A DNA stretch of 64,000 nt, taken from positions 46,009,598 to 46,073,597 of the forward strand of contig CM043962.1 of the NCBI GenBank assembly GCA_014529385.2, written 5' to 3'. Below are positions 10,931 to 23,389 of this stretch, in pieces. Source of the stretch: Adiantum capillus-veneris (taxonomy: Eukaryota > Streptophyta > Polypodiopsida > Polypodiales > Pteridaceae). How positions within the stretch are numbered: position 1 is the first letter of the stretch; each line of letters begins with the position of its first letter. Made by a program: the position numbers and the translations under genes. Under the pieces are notes generated by a model. That model saw only the letters and a list, made by a program, of their open reading frames with translations, was not told where the DNA came from and searched no databases.

Positions 10931-12123
10931 TGTTGTGCCGTGGCACGTGCATAGTGGGAACGGAAGCTAAGCCCTACAATATTATGGATTTTATGTGTAT
11001 GCCTTAAGTGTGCATAAGTATATGCATTTTCTATTTACCATGCAAAAAGCTAGTCGAAGTTTGATGTGTCACTCTTGTTGGGAATGGGCTTCGTCCTATG
11101 ATCCCGGGCTTCTTTGTGAACCTCTTCTTGGAGCCATGATGAAATGAGCCTATAAAACATACCTCCTATCTACTAGGCATCCTAGGCGGCATATGACGTG
11201 TAGCATGGCCAAAAGTGGCCTTAGTCATAGTATAGTAGGTGCACTTTGGAGTGATTATGGACCTAGAAAAATCTCGTAGAAAAGTGGTTACGAGTTTGTT
11301 TGATGTCATCCATGATGTATGCCAAGATCTCTCTCAATTTTTTATGAAGATACTTTATGCACATGTTCCCACCATAGCTCAACAACTCTTGGAGGCTTAA
11401 CCCTTGACATGTGGCGGCAAGGAGAAGATACTTGGAGAAAGATCTGGAAGAACCTCTAGATATTTCTTGAAGAGAAAGATCTAGAAACTTTGAAGATAAT
11501 TTAAAAATATTTTGAAAAGATAGACACTTCACACAAATCCCTTGGATATTTCTAAGAAAACATCTTCGTCAAGGGGCAACTTCACCTATAAATAGAGACT
11601 CTTACCCCTCACTTGGGCATCAAACAAACCATCAGGCAATCAAGCACTCAAGCAATACCCATAATCAAGCCACTCTATCAAGCCATGACCCAACCTCCTA
11701 GCCATCTCCTTGAGTGAAAATTTCTCTCAATTTCAGCCCAACACGTCTTGAGCTTGCTACTTCATGCCTCAAGCCTTTTATCTCCTCACTTGTAATACTC
11801 ATACACTCTATGCAACCTTCTTTCATCAATAAAGACGCATTGTTGGTGGCTCGCAAACGGTGTTGGGTACTACTACTCATCTTCTACTTCATCAAGTTGG
11901 CTACAAGACCACAAAGTCTTGAGGTGTGCTTCACTTCTTTGGCTTGAGCTTGTGTGGGTCTTTGTGTGTTGGTTGTCTCTCTTATCTCTTTCCTCCATTG
12001 TTTGACTGCTTTCTAAACTTTCTTAGATGAATAATCCCAATTTTGTGTAACCTTTCAACCCTTCCACTTTGTGCAAAATATTAGGATTAATATTTGTATT
12101 AGCCATAAAATCCACTTCCAACA
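10931..12123 (+). repeat. 3' LTR of the outer Ty3/gypsy element (1193 bp)
   Basis: It starts TGTTG and ends CAACA, a matching terminal inverted repeat. It follows the pol stop and polypurine tract. TATAAATAG at 11587-11595 is a good promoter box, and CAATAAAG at 11827-11834 could be a polyadenylation signal. The partner LTR would lie upstream of the window. Confidence 0.8.
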
Positions 12124-13480
12124 GAGAATTGTGTTACTCTTTGGGCCGGAAAAACTGCAAGAAGTTCTTCTTTCTCCACGTTCTCCTATTTTGCCCCTAC
12201 TAGACTACTCTAATTCTTTCGATGTGCACATATATATTCTCCTCTAGGGGTTGAGTCTTGCTTTCTTAATATTACTATGAACCAAGAAGACTTGTACACA
12301 CAGCTCACTCTTATCACTAGGCAAAACATCTACATCTTTGTAAGCACTAAGTTACAGTTTCAAAGAACCATTTGCACTCTATTTGGAGCACAACGACTTG
12401 CTTCTATAAATGCATCAATGAACCCTTTCATATTACCTTTGATTAGATACGATCAAAGACTTGATGCTTTCATCTTTGTTTTGTTTTGAGGGTTTCACGT
12501 GTGCGTATGTGTGTGTCTGCGTGTAAGATTCCAATGGCTACACACAATGTATTTGCTACAAACACTAAGCTTGCTTAAGTGAAAGCCTTCACAGTCTCCC
12601 CCACAAACCCTCATACCTAGAGGTCAGGCGCCTTCCTGGAAAGACCGCCAACTCTTTGACAACGCATATGGACTCAGAATCAATGGGGAGATTCCAACCA
12701 TTGATGATGCATTTGCTACCAGTGATTACTAGACAAGCCAATATTAATTGTGATACAGCACGTTGAAAATCTACATTCCCCTCAAGCTTTGAGCTTTCAA
12801 AATTTGGCAAGTTTGCAAAGAAACAAAATTTCTCTCTCATTGCTTCTTGCACAAGCTATTACCTTAATTATGTCCAGTTATACTCATTGCCAATGGTGTA
12901 ATGGAATTCGGTTTAGAATTAGATTTCTCTAAGCTTCTTTTTAATGTTCCATCATATGGTAATACTTGATATTGTATTTCATCCCTACTGGTGGTTCTAG
13001 TACCCTTTTTAGATGGTTAAGGTTAAGGTCATGTATTTGGCATGGATTTTCTTTTGAATTTTTAAAATTCATTACGCAAGATGCCCAAATCAAAGCACCA
13101 TCATTAATTTTTTCATTAAGAGCTACTACTTTACCTTCGTATTGTTATCTCATAGCACTAATCTCTATTGACTCCCATCCCTACATTGTAAACAACTATC
13201 ATTACAAATTTTTAAAATATTAATACATTTAGTGTGTGCTTCAATTAGTTTTACAATTGATAAAAAGTCATTTTTATTGTTTGTCTTTGAGAATTACTAT
13301 TGCAGAGAAAGCTACATGCAATGGTTTCACGTCAAAGAACCTCCAAGTATAAATTTTTAAACAAACCCTTGGTCACATTACCCAACACACTGGTTGAGAC
13401 ATTGTACATTGTCATGGCAAGGATCTTCCGCGTTGAACTAAATTGGAATGGCACAATTTCTACACATGTTAGAGCTTCTA
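12124..13480. other. no gene recognised
   Basis: AT-rich sequence with only short open frames. A minus-strand frame at 12589-12852 (87 codons) is the most protein-like, but I do not recognise it. Confidence 0.4.
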
Positions 13481-14414
13481 CACCTGTAGAGGGCAGGAAT
13501 CTCCACTCCACACCTTGTTATGGAAACTTCTGGTTATTGGCACGCGTCTTAGAGTTCGCCTTGTGAAGCAGGACTCTCCACTTTGTACAATTGTTATGGA
13601 TGTTGATACATGTGTACTAGAGTGCCTAAGTCTGGTAAGGCAGGGCTCTCTTTGGTTACATTATGTGTGGAACTAACCCATCACATTTGGCATGGATTGA
13701 TATGAACAGATATCATCAATTGGTATGTAAAGGTGGAAGGCTGACACATGGTGGTCTATTTGGAACAACATTTCTGAGCAATGTTGCACTATGCACATTT
13801 TACTTCATTTTCTTATTTTTATTTTTTGCACTCCCATCACACCATACATATATTACACATTTTTGCATTTTTAAAATCACTTCCTACTAATCATTGCTAC
13901 TCTTCTGGTTTTTAGTTACTCATTGTGCTATGCAGGCATGTACCCAACATCCTGTACCTCGCACTGGACCCCACCACTTATGTACCTCGCAATTGAGGAC
14001 AGTTGCTTTTCCAACCCTGGAGTATGTTATGGATAAGGGATATATACATTTATTTCTCAAGTGCTCATTACAAGCTATGGTCATTTATGATGGCCGACCA
14101 ATGTGTATTCATTTTATAGCATTAAAGAATCTATAAATAAATACGTGTAAGAGTGGAATACTCACTCTTGCACGGGGGGAGAATGCACCCAGTGTCTGCG
14201 TTATTCTTCTCCTCTCCTCTCTACTCTCTCGCCGCGCCAATGTAGCACTCCGCTCTAGGACGTGCGCCCGCACGTCGCTCTCTCGCTCTCTGTTTGCATA
14301 TGATTTGGTTATATGCTAATAGGATTCATCAAGTATGCATATTTGCGGTGTTTTACCGTTTCTATCATGCTATTTGAGATATTTTGCGGGGACGTCATGA
14401 ATCTGTTTGTAGCA
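13480..14414 (+). mobile_element. truncated relative of the 490-bp-LTR family
   Basis: 13980-14024 matches the end of the interior at 10230-10279 (CAATTGAGGACAGTTGC...GGAG). It leads into an LTR at 14025-14414 that starts TGTTATG and ends GTAGCA. This LTR lacks about 75 bp near its start relative to the other two. It keeps CTATAAAT, the stem-loop (14144-14174) and the CT-rich stretch. No 5' LTR or PBS is visible, so this is a 3' remnant. Confidence 0.75.
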
Positions 14415-15016
14415 GTTATTCTATCATGTGCACGGTGACGAGGTTCATACAGCCCGTGGGACTCGGGATGGGCACCATGTTAGCCCATATTTCTACTTTC
14501 TAGCTCACACGGACCCCACGAGCGGATTGATTAGAGAAATTGATCCAAGTAAGAACATTCAAATCCATAACTAACACAAGCTTAAAATTTCAAACAATAC
14601 ATTGCAATTTCCAAACATAGATATGATAATTTCATTTTCAAAATTGTTACATGATAAAGCTGGCAAAGATGCCGCTTGAGAAGTTACAACATCTTTCCTA
14701 TCTAGGTTCTATGAAAGCAATCATCACCACGTAGGCAAAGTGCTAAGTTCATATATGATGGCTTAATAGTCACACGCTTAGCATGGGCCATTGCCAAAAA
14801 GGTGCCTTGAAAGAGGGATACAGTGATATCCTCCGTCTCTTCGTTCAACTGATGTAGCTACTCAATGTTTGATATCGTTGACCTTTGAGCATGTGGGAGT
14901 GGACCAAGACTATCAAAGAGCTACTCAAATATGATGTTGCCCATGTTCTTTGGTATGTTTTTGGTTTCCTGGTTTTTGGTTTCCATGGCGGGAGGTGAGA
15001 GTAGGGAGGAGGAGAC

Positions 15017-15018
<2 letters not shown>
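14415..15018. other. no gene recognised
   Basis: About 600 bp between the LTR remnant and the GA microsatellite. I see no coding or repeat structure. Confidence 0.4.

Positions 15019-15100
<82 letters not shown>
15019..15100. repeat. (GA)41 microsatellite
   Basis: Uninterrupted dinucleotide run of 82 bp. Confidence 0.98.
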
Positions 15101-15102
<2 letters not shown>

Positions 15103-15343
15103 TAACAAAATTATAAAAGACTTTAAAAACTCACTTTGATATTTATAGGATCCAAATTTTTGGAAAATTGCAATTTATGATTAATATGCTCCAAAGAGTG
15201 GAAATTACAATCATTACTGCGTGAGAAGCCACGCATGCCCTACAGTTCGCTCATTTCTCCTCCAAGTCAATACTCTCTTGCGTGCATTCAACCCATGGTA
15301 TCCTTGCATTTTTTGAACACTCACCACTTTCATAATATGGCGC

Positions 15344-18300
15344 CTAAGAGACAAGTTTCCCCATGCCGTTTGCTTCTTCCTGTACAATAGAACCAATTGA
15401 ACATCTCGTGAAACGCGGTGTTGTGGATCTTTCCACCACCATGTTGAGTGCTCTTAAAATAGGAAACCTTTGCCTGATAGTCTGACCTTTCCATCCCTTA
15501 ATTTCTCCAAAACGCAAGGGATCCATACTCATTAAGAAAGTATGGACTGTGGGCAAACAAGATATGCATGTAATGTGTGATGGGTTTCGCCCCATGCATC
15601 GACCATTAGCTCTTTGAATTTATTAATAGACACCGTGAATGATTGTATCTCATATTCACTAAGGTGCAGCCACTCAAGAAGCCTCATCATCTCATCACAT
15701 GCTTCCCACACATGTGCTCTCTTCAGCCCTAGTGTTGCCTCATTGCCAAGGTAGGTTGTTATGTCACACACCTGATTCCATATCTGAAAAGGAGTATGGC
15801 TTTGAGCCTCACCATAGTTTGAAAGCATGTGTCTTGACTTTGCCCCACCCATACATATCTTATTAGGGTTATCTTGTGTGGTTGTTGGGTGCTTGTGGTC
15901 CTTTGAGAGGGTTACTGCACCGAAGTGAAGCCCCACCAATGACAAATTCATTTCAAGCGCGCGAATGCACTCCTCTCGCCGCAACTCTAGCTCCATGTTC
16001 TATGCATAATTTATGTGGAGCATTAGCAACTTGTCCAAAATTCTAAGAGTCAAATGCAAGGATCACACATCCACTTGATTAAGGGGAATTGAAAGAATGG
16101 GATGCCAATCTAGATCCTCCTCTGCACAAGATGGTGGCTTGCTTTGGTCACAAGGCATGATGCCATTGAACCACACGTGCCCCCACCTGCCTTTTGATTA
16201 TCTTTTGGGCTAGCCCCTGCTTGCTTAGGGACTTTTGATCTTTTGACCCCTATGCCCTTCCCCAATGCATCCTTAGGCATCTTTGCATGGCAACAGAAAA
16301 TGCATGGAAATAAAGTATTTGCACTGTCCTTTGTGCTACCCAACGTGCATTTTAGGGTCTTTAAGTTGCCACCAAGGTTCCATTCTATTTCAAAGTCGCC
16401 AATGCCAGGGACATTGAGGAGTTCCACATTGCATTGTTGATCTATCACCTTTTGAATACCTGAACTATTGAATACCACCTCAAATTGTCATGGTCCTTGT
16501 GTGGGAGTGCCCTTGCCGCTTTGCCACCATATGTTCTTCTTTGATTGCACCCCATAAAAATCTCACCTTTGCCGCCTCTTGCCAAGCGACTTGGCCGCCT
16601 CTTCACGTTCTAACCCCTTTCCCACCATTGCCCTACTCATGAGTGTGAATTTTGAAGCTTGTGTGCTCCACCCTCTAGCCTTTGACAACCTAACATTCAT
16701 CTAATTTTACTACAAATATAGCTTTTCCACGTGTCTCCTCTATTGTGATATCGTAATTTTGGATCATAGCTCATTGTAGGGCTTCTACTTCAACGTAAAC
16801 ATTGTTGAACCTGTTCTTAACAAAACTCTTTGAGAGCATTGACATGTTGCCATCCACCCACTTGTACCCAACTTCTAGTGTTGAGACATCGTTGTTTGCG
16901 GTTGTCCTTGCCATAGCCATACTGTATGGGGTTGATAACATTGATTGAGCCATTCCCTTATTGTGTAGACGCATTGTTATGCATGTATTCAATGCTTTGT
17001 ACCCCTTATCCATTAGGAAGAGAATGGGGTCTAGGAGGGCCTCCTTATTTGGCAATTTAAGGAAGTCAAACCTTTAGTATTAAGAAAGTAATCAAAGGAA
17101 AGCTTTTGAATTCAAACAGGCAAAACGGCTAGTTTATTTAAATTCAAAGTTCCCCCCAAAATGAAATTTAAAATCTAGCCGCCGGTAAAACCATATCATG
17201 TAGCATACCTATGGAAAGAGCTCAACGCGTAGATTATAGATCTATGATCTCCACTCAAATCAGAGATCATACGTGGAAGTCATGGAAGACCAAAAATCAT
17301 AAAATTTCTCACCTCCTTTTTGGGGGGAAAAAGTGCATCCTTTGACCACTCTTATACATCTCTTACACACCCACCATTCTTGCACACATGGCATACACCT
17401 ATTTGTCAGAATGTTAATCACCTCCATAAGATCATGGCAAATAAAGAGGCCCTCCTAAACCCCATCCTCTTTCTAATGACTGATCTTGGCCAAGTTGCAC
17501 ACTATAAGCATGTCGCAAGGGGGAATAATATTCTGAAAGTCCTTCAGAAGCAATTTCTGAAGGGATTGTTGCAATGAAGCATGTGTGGGATCAGATATCA
17601 TATTTAGAATGTCTTTCTCATCAATCATGTGCCAAAGTATGGAGGCCTTGACCGACTCCTCAGTATTGTTGCAACCTACAATTGCTTCCGCACATTCTCA
17701 ATAGAAAGCGAATAGAAAAGGAGTCAATTAATAAATTCTACTAACAAATTACACTCTTACAACTTGCAACTACCTTTTTTGGTACACACGTCTCTTATGA
17801 GCACCTCCAATTTAACAAGGAGCCCCATAGCCATGCGCTTTCATTGTCTCTTTTTGAATCCCAAAGGAAGGTGAGTAAAGTGGTCGACACGCCGTCTAAG
17901 ATTTTGAGTGGAATGCCAAAGATGCATGTACTTTTCTACAACCTGATAGATGCTTTCTTTATTGTTATCAAACTTCACCTTCTGCTCCACAAATTTCTTC
18001 CTTAATTCCGCTATCTGCACCATGAATATCTCCTTTTCCTTCAAGGCTTATGCCCAAAGTTGTTCACTTTCAACTAAGCTTGCAACTTGCGGCATGTCTA
18101 GTTTTTTTTGAATCTAATTATGTGGTGAGAGCTCTTGCAAGTACAAAGTGTAAATCCTATGGCAATAGCCTAACAATCCATGGTAGTCATCACCCAAAAA
18201 GCGTAAGAGCTACATGATGTTGTGAAATGGTGATCAAGGGGGTAAATCACACCATCCATCCAAAGGTCAATGGATTTCCTCCCTTGCAATCATAGCATGT

Positions 18301-18461
18301 CCATTGGAATAGACCCAGTGTTTCGATTGCTTCACAAAGTTGAATACTCTTGCTCCAAATCGACACGTAATTTGAACTTTGAAGGCTTGTTGGTGATGTC
18401 TCGCATAGCCATTGTAGCTAGAGATGGACATGGAGATAAAGATGGAAATGGAGAGGGACAT
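15344..18461 (-). pseudogene. decayed transposase-like gene with a PCIFC motif
   Basis: Several minus-strand segments read as parts of one long protein. In coding order they are: a fragment at 18461-18267 containing KHWVYSNGHAMI; a coiled-coil-like stretch (18044-17841, AELRKKFVEQKVKFDNNKES); 17720-17440 with SILWHMIDEKDI; and 17055-16771 with LMDKGYKAL and YKWVDGNM. Then come 16478-16110 with GGNLKTLKCTLG and LFPCIFC, and 15996-15344 ending in FKELMVDAWGETHHTL. The 'G.LK.L...LG......PCI.C' pattern is one I associate with poorly characterised DNA transposases, not with retroelements. Frameshifts and stops are frequent. An inverted copy of about 50 bp (17010-17060 against 17430-17480) lies inside. 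The family assignment is tentative, and the segments may not all belong together. Confidence 0.45.
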
Positions 18462-18565
18462 GGAGGTGGAGGTGCAGGTGTGCAGCTAGAGATGGAGATG
18501 GAGAAGGATCTAGAGGTGGAGGTGGAGGTGGAGGTGGAGATGCCAATGGAAATGGAAATGGAGCT
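18421..18565 (+). repeat. GGAGAT/GGAGGT hexanucleotide minisatellite
   Basis: Degenerate six-base units (GGAGAT, GGAGGT, GGAAAT). The open frame across it, with alternating Glu-Met and Glu-Val, is a by-product of the repeat. A short GA run follows at 18630-18652. Confidence 0.85.
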
Positions 18566-18896
18566 TGCAAGGATGTGCAGGTCTACACCAATGCATAGTA
18601 GAGAGAGAAAGAGTTATGGTGAACTATCACGAGAGAGAGAGAGAGAGAGAGTGGAGAGAGTGAGGGAGGTAGAGGAGCTTCAGATCTGCAGGCTATATAT
18701 AGCTTCTAGAGAGGGAAAACGAAGCCTAAACCCACCCTCCAAACTCGTTTTAAAGAAAGGGTGTAGAGAGAGAACGACATTTGCAAAACCTCCAAATGGG
18801 GGAGGAAAAAGTGACAAAAATTTTGAAATTCAAAAGTGGGGGAGTGGTATGTGGGGCTGCACTAACACCCAAAAGCTGAAAGGATCTAGGGATTAG

Positions 18897-20148
18897 GTAT
18901 GATTGAGACCTATTTTCTTTCTAGGAGAAATACAAATATGTATTTTCAGGCCTATGCCATTAGCTTGGTCAAACCTTCATTAGCATTTTAAGCATTTCAC
19001 TAAGCATCCAATTTAAAGGGCCCAAGAAGACCCCAAACAAGTCCTAATGTTGCAAATCAAAGTTTATAGACGGGAGATGTTGGTTTTGATGATTTGGTAT
19101 TGTCAATCTCATATTGTTTGGACCACATTTTACAAAATAATGATCAAGAGATGAAAATTTGGGACCTGATTTTGTAGAATGCTTGTGGAGCTCAAAGGGA
19201 TTTGATGTTTTGGATGTTTTTCTTGCTAAACTTGCAATCTTTGATGAGCAAAATGGTTGAGTTGCAAGGAGGGGACTACTTTGAGTCTAATTTTTCAAGA
19301 ATGGTGGAATTTGAAAAACAGATGTTTGTGGAGCGTTTGGATCATAGTTTCCATGGTTCTTGGAAGCAATTTGTTTATTTCAAAAAATGTTTTGGAGATA
19401 TGTTTGATGAATTCCAGATTTATAAAGGGATGCAGTTTTCAGGATTGCGGTTCTTAATCATGTGAAATTCGGTATTGCAAAATTTAGGATGCAAAGGATC
19501 CTAATTGGGATATGGTTGGAATTCTCTTTGGGGTTTATGGGTGGTGTTTAGTGATTATGTAGTGTGTAGTTTGTGAATCTTGGATTGAGCTATAAATACT
19601 TCGCTTTGCACTCTATATAGTTATTTAGTACCGAGTTCAAATTCTGAAGAAAATTTTACCACCGGGTGTGCCATGTGGTAACTTAACGTGTTATTGGGCC
19701 TTTTACTAAGATTATACCTCCATTCCCATTTTCAGGTGATATGTAGTTTTTCAAGCACTTGAATGATAAAATTACTTCTATCTTCATGGGAAGAGCCTCA
19801 ACCTCTAGGAATCTTGTGTCTGGGACTGAGAATGGTCAAGGAAAGGTGAAGGAATAGAGTTCTAGTGCGTTCTTGATGCATTTTTTCATTTCAATCAAGC
19901 ATTTTTCAAATCGGGCTTGAACTATTTCTTGATGCTTGTAACTCAATAATGGAATGAGAAATGGAATCATTCCGTGTATCTCTAACTGTGTTTCTCTCTC
20001 ACAACATTCTTCCTCCATATCTTTGTGTGTAAACATGTAGAGGGTGATCCTCTACAAGATATATGTTTTATTGTTTTCATTTACATATATGTTAATTGTA
20101 ATATGTAACTTCTTTTGTGAAAAACTCTCAAAGTGTTCTTAATTTTTC
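18897..20148. other. no gene recognised
   Basis: No convincing coding potential and no repeat that I can define. Confidence 0.4.
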
Positions 20149-21316
20149 TTGGTAGGATTAAGAGCTAGTAGCAGGAAGAGGAAAAACATACATGCAGAGT
20201 GTACGTTTGGGCACCAAAATGTAGAAGAGGATCCTCCACAGTTGCTAAAAGGTTCAATGAAGAGAAATATTGACTTCACCAAGCCTATGGATATTAGTGG
20301 TAGAGAGGACATAGGCTATGACTCTAAGGGTATTATGGGGGTAGAGGACCTTGTCATGAGCTCAGCTGTGGATACTGAAGATCTAGACCCAAAACCTTTT
20401 TCAATTGAAGAGGACATTGTAACCCCCAAGGTTCATCTGCTTACCTCGCAAAAGACGGACGTGGATTTTTCTACTATTGTGTGTGGGCCACCTACCAGAA
20501 GTATGGTAAAAGATTAGAGGAAAAGAGAGGCAATTATTTTAGAAGGCCCTGCAGTCATCAACGAAAGGATTTTTAAATTTTCACTATCTTAAGAAGCCAC
20601 TAATAAATTTCACAAGGTATAATGTATCTTTAATTCCAAATTTAGTCTTGATGTTCTTCTAGCTCAACACAATGATTTCTTGAAGCTTGAAAGAGAGAGG
20701 TTTGAGCTTGAGGTTCAAAAGGGGAGGTTCATCCTTGATGACATGGTTGTGGTCCATTTAAAATATTGTGATACCAAGAGACAATCATACAACGAGTATC
20801 ATAAGTTTTCCACTATCATACAGACCCTTATGGTGCCCCATGCATGAAAGAGAGTGCAAGCTAGTCCAAGAATCCTTTGGCTTTCTTATATGTCTCAATT
20901 TTCTATTTGATAATCTTATGAAGAAGCCTGATGAAGTTATGGAGGAATAGGATTTACCACCGGATGAACAAGAGGACAAGGAGAAGACTACAATGAAGTG
21001 GCTGAGATTGAGGTTATTAACATTGAGACGGAAACAAAGGAGGTGGAATGAAGTAAAATGTTGTCGATAAAAACATCAAAAATCAAGCTACCTTTAGATG
21101 TATCTAGGCTCAATGAGATACAAGCATGTTGATGCTAGCTAGTGTGCTAGATTTTAAAAATGGTAACAAGTCATACAGTTTTCTCCCATACATTCAGAGT
21201 ATTTTTTTGCCTACGGGAAGACTTTGCATTGGTCAGTATCTTGAAAATTCCAAGAGGAGAGAAGTGAGTTTGTTTTTTAAGACATTATTGATGAGACGAG
21301 GCAATGGAAACCTCTA
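20149..21316 (+). pseudogene. unidentified coding-like relic
   Basis: Reading the plus strand with frame changes gives protein-like stretches. One is 20149-20517 (122 codons, basic start RASSRKRKN, then acidic). Another is near 20650-20800 with a charged, helix-forming stretch (LERERFELEVQKGRF), and short pieces run to about 21316. I do not recognise a domain. A new frame (21304-21550) runs into the CT tract where the LINE starts. It may be an old transposon gene or a host gene fragment. Confidence 0.3.
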
Positions 21317-21555
21317 GTAACTCACAAGAGTGTCTCAAACTCTTCTTTCAAAAGGCACAAAAATATAAAGAGACACTCCCTAATGAGGCCACCTTACAAG
21401 CAATCAAAAATAACTTGAGGCTCTCAACTAGCAATCACGAAGTAGAGAATTGGTATAAGTTCCTAGCACAAGGGTCGAGCAGGTCGGTGGACCTATGGAT
21501 GAATGAACTTTGGATCCAAGATGAGAGCTTCATGGTTACTCTCTCTCTCTCTCTC

Positions 21556-23328
21556 AAGGGCAAAGTTATTTGGATGTATCATGGAGATGAAGATAAGTGA
21601 ATGGGCTGAAAAGAATGGCAAATGTGCACTTCGCCAAGCAGGTTTTCGAAAGCATCATAGCACTATTGATCACCTTGTCACTCTTCGAGTTCTTATGGAA
21701 GCGTCTCGATTGAAAGGAAAAAAGTTGTATTGTTGCTTTGTGGATTTCAAGAAAGCTTTTGACATGGTACCGCGAGGAAATCTTTGGAGACGTATGCAAA
21801 GCCTTCAAGTGTCGAGAGAATTTATGCATGCAGTCTTTCGCATCTACCAAAAAGTGATATGTCGATTACGTATGGGAGATGGAATTTCAGAATTTTTTGC
21901 AAGCACTATTGGTGTCAAACAAGGATGCCCACTTTCCCCAACCCTCTTTGGGCTACTCATTGATGAATTGGAATGCATGGTTCTTGACTTTATGCAGCAA
22001 GAAGGCGTAGAAGAGGTTAAGATTGAAAATGTGGTGATCATGCTTTTGCTTTATGCCGATGATGTAGTGCTCTTGGCACATACCTTAGAAGATGCACAAA
22101 AGCTTATGAGTGTCTTGGAACGCTTTTGCCTACATAGCGGGCTGATCGTGAATGGATCCAAAACCAAGGTTATGCTTGTAAAGACCCCCAATGATGAAAA
22201 TCCATGCATTGTATATAACAATGAGAAACTTGAAGTGGTAGATCACTTCAAGTACCTTGGCCTTGAGGTTCCATCCAATCATAAATGGAAGGATTGTGCA
22301 ATGCGTCGCTTGGAAGACGGAAAGAGGGCCTATTATGCATTTGAGAACATGTGCAATGCAGGAGAGATCAAGTGTTGTGCTCTCAAAAAGTACCTCTTTG
22401 ACACATTGGTGACACCGGTGCTTCTTTATGGAGTGGAGGTGTGGGGTGGAAGCATCGGGAAGTCTACTTGGAAAGAGTTTGAGAATGTCCAAAAGCGTTT
22501 TCTCACCAACTTTCTCCAAGTCAAGACACAAACACCCTACATGCTCTTACTTCTTGAGTCGGGATTGCTTCCCATTGAGGTCTTGGGCATGCAAAGGGTT
22601 GTGGAGTACATGCGTAAGACACAACGTAGTCCTTTGCATTGACTTCCTAGAATCGCATATGAAGCAAGTCAAATGGTTCAAAAGACATGCAAGAGCAAAA
22701 TACTAAGTTCGGGGTGGATGCTTGATATCAAGAAATGGTTTGGAAGATGGGATGCATGTCACTTGGTCAAGGATGCGTCGATCGACTCCCAAGTTAATGA
22801 GGCCTTCTTACAACGCCAATGTATCACAGCTTGGGAGAAATCCGGAGGTTCTCGCTTCAGCCATTACACCACACACGTTGCCCCAAACTACAAATCTCTC
22901 TTCTTCTCGGAACGAGGTAACCGAACCCATTCCTACATCCTTGAGACCATCCCGTTGAGTGCGATCCGCACCATTGCCTCCATTCGTCTTAGCTCCCATT
23001 CTCTACGCTGCGAGACAGGACGTTGGGGCACTGGCGAGGAGTGTCATCGAATTTTCACCTTATGCCCTCGTCAAGTGCGAGAGAGTGAGTACCACACACT
23101 ACTTGAGTGCTCAGCTTTTGACCACATTAGGTCCTCTTTTCCCCATATATTCAGCCATGATCTCTCCCTACATACCTTCCTCTCCCAACCACGATGTGGA
23201 CTCTCTATTGCGACGCTCATTTCAGCCATTTTTGAGCATCGAGAGTCACTTATGAACTCCACTCACACCACGTGACATGTTCATTTGGTCCCATAGGTCA
23301 TATTTGACCTCCCAGGACGATAATAGAA

Positions 23329-23331
<3 letters not shown>
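21556..23331 (+). mobile_element. 5'-truncated LINE (non-LTR retrotransposon)
   Basis: LINE sequence begins abruptly after a short (CT)n at about 21541-21555, inside RT motif 1 (AKLFGCIMEMKISEW). It ends about 55 bp after the ORF stop at a (CT)27 tract. The endonuclease and RT N-terminus are missing, as expected for incomplete target-primed reverse transcription. No poly(A) tail is seen. Confidence 0.85.
21566..23275 (+). pseudogene. LINE ORF2 fragment: reverse transcriptase plus C-terminal CCHC-like domain
   Basis: One reading frame of about 570 codons with a single internal stop (TGA at 22640-22642). The RT has QAGFRKHHSTIDH, catalytic FVDFKKAFD (motif A), GVKQGCPLSPTLF (motif B) and YADDVVLLA (motif C). 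A thumb region with TLVTPVLLYGVEVWGG follows. After the stop the same frame continues through a tail ending in CHRIFTLC...YHTLLECSAFDHIRS, a zinc-finger-like pattern common in plant LINE ORF2 proteins. All three catalytic aspartates are present. The stop is most simply CGA to TGA, because Arg is expected there. The fragment looks comparatively young. Confidence 0.9.

Positions 23332-23385
<54 letters not shown>
23332..23385. repeat. (TC)27 microsatellite at the LINE 3' end
   Basis: Uninterrupted run directly after the LINE 3' untranslated stretch. Confidence 0.95.

Positions 23386-23389
<4 letters not shown>

Noticed and set aside
12589-12852. Minus-strand frame resembling an RNase H fragment
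   Set aside because: Similarity is too weak by eye and no catalytic DEDD pattern is visible.
18270-18896. 208-codon plus-strand frame rich in Glu-Met/Glu-Val
   Set aside because: Created by the GGAGAT/GGAGGT hexanucleotide repeat and GA runs; its start overlaps a more protein-like frame on the other strand.
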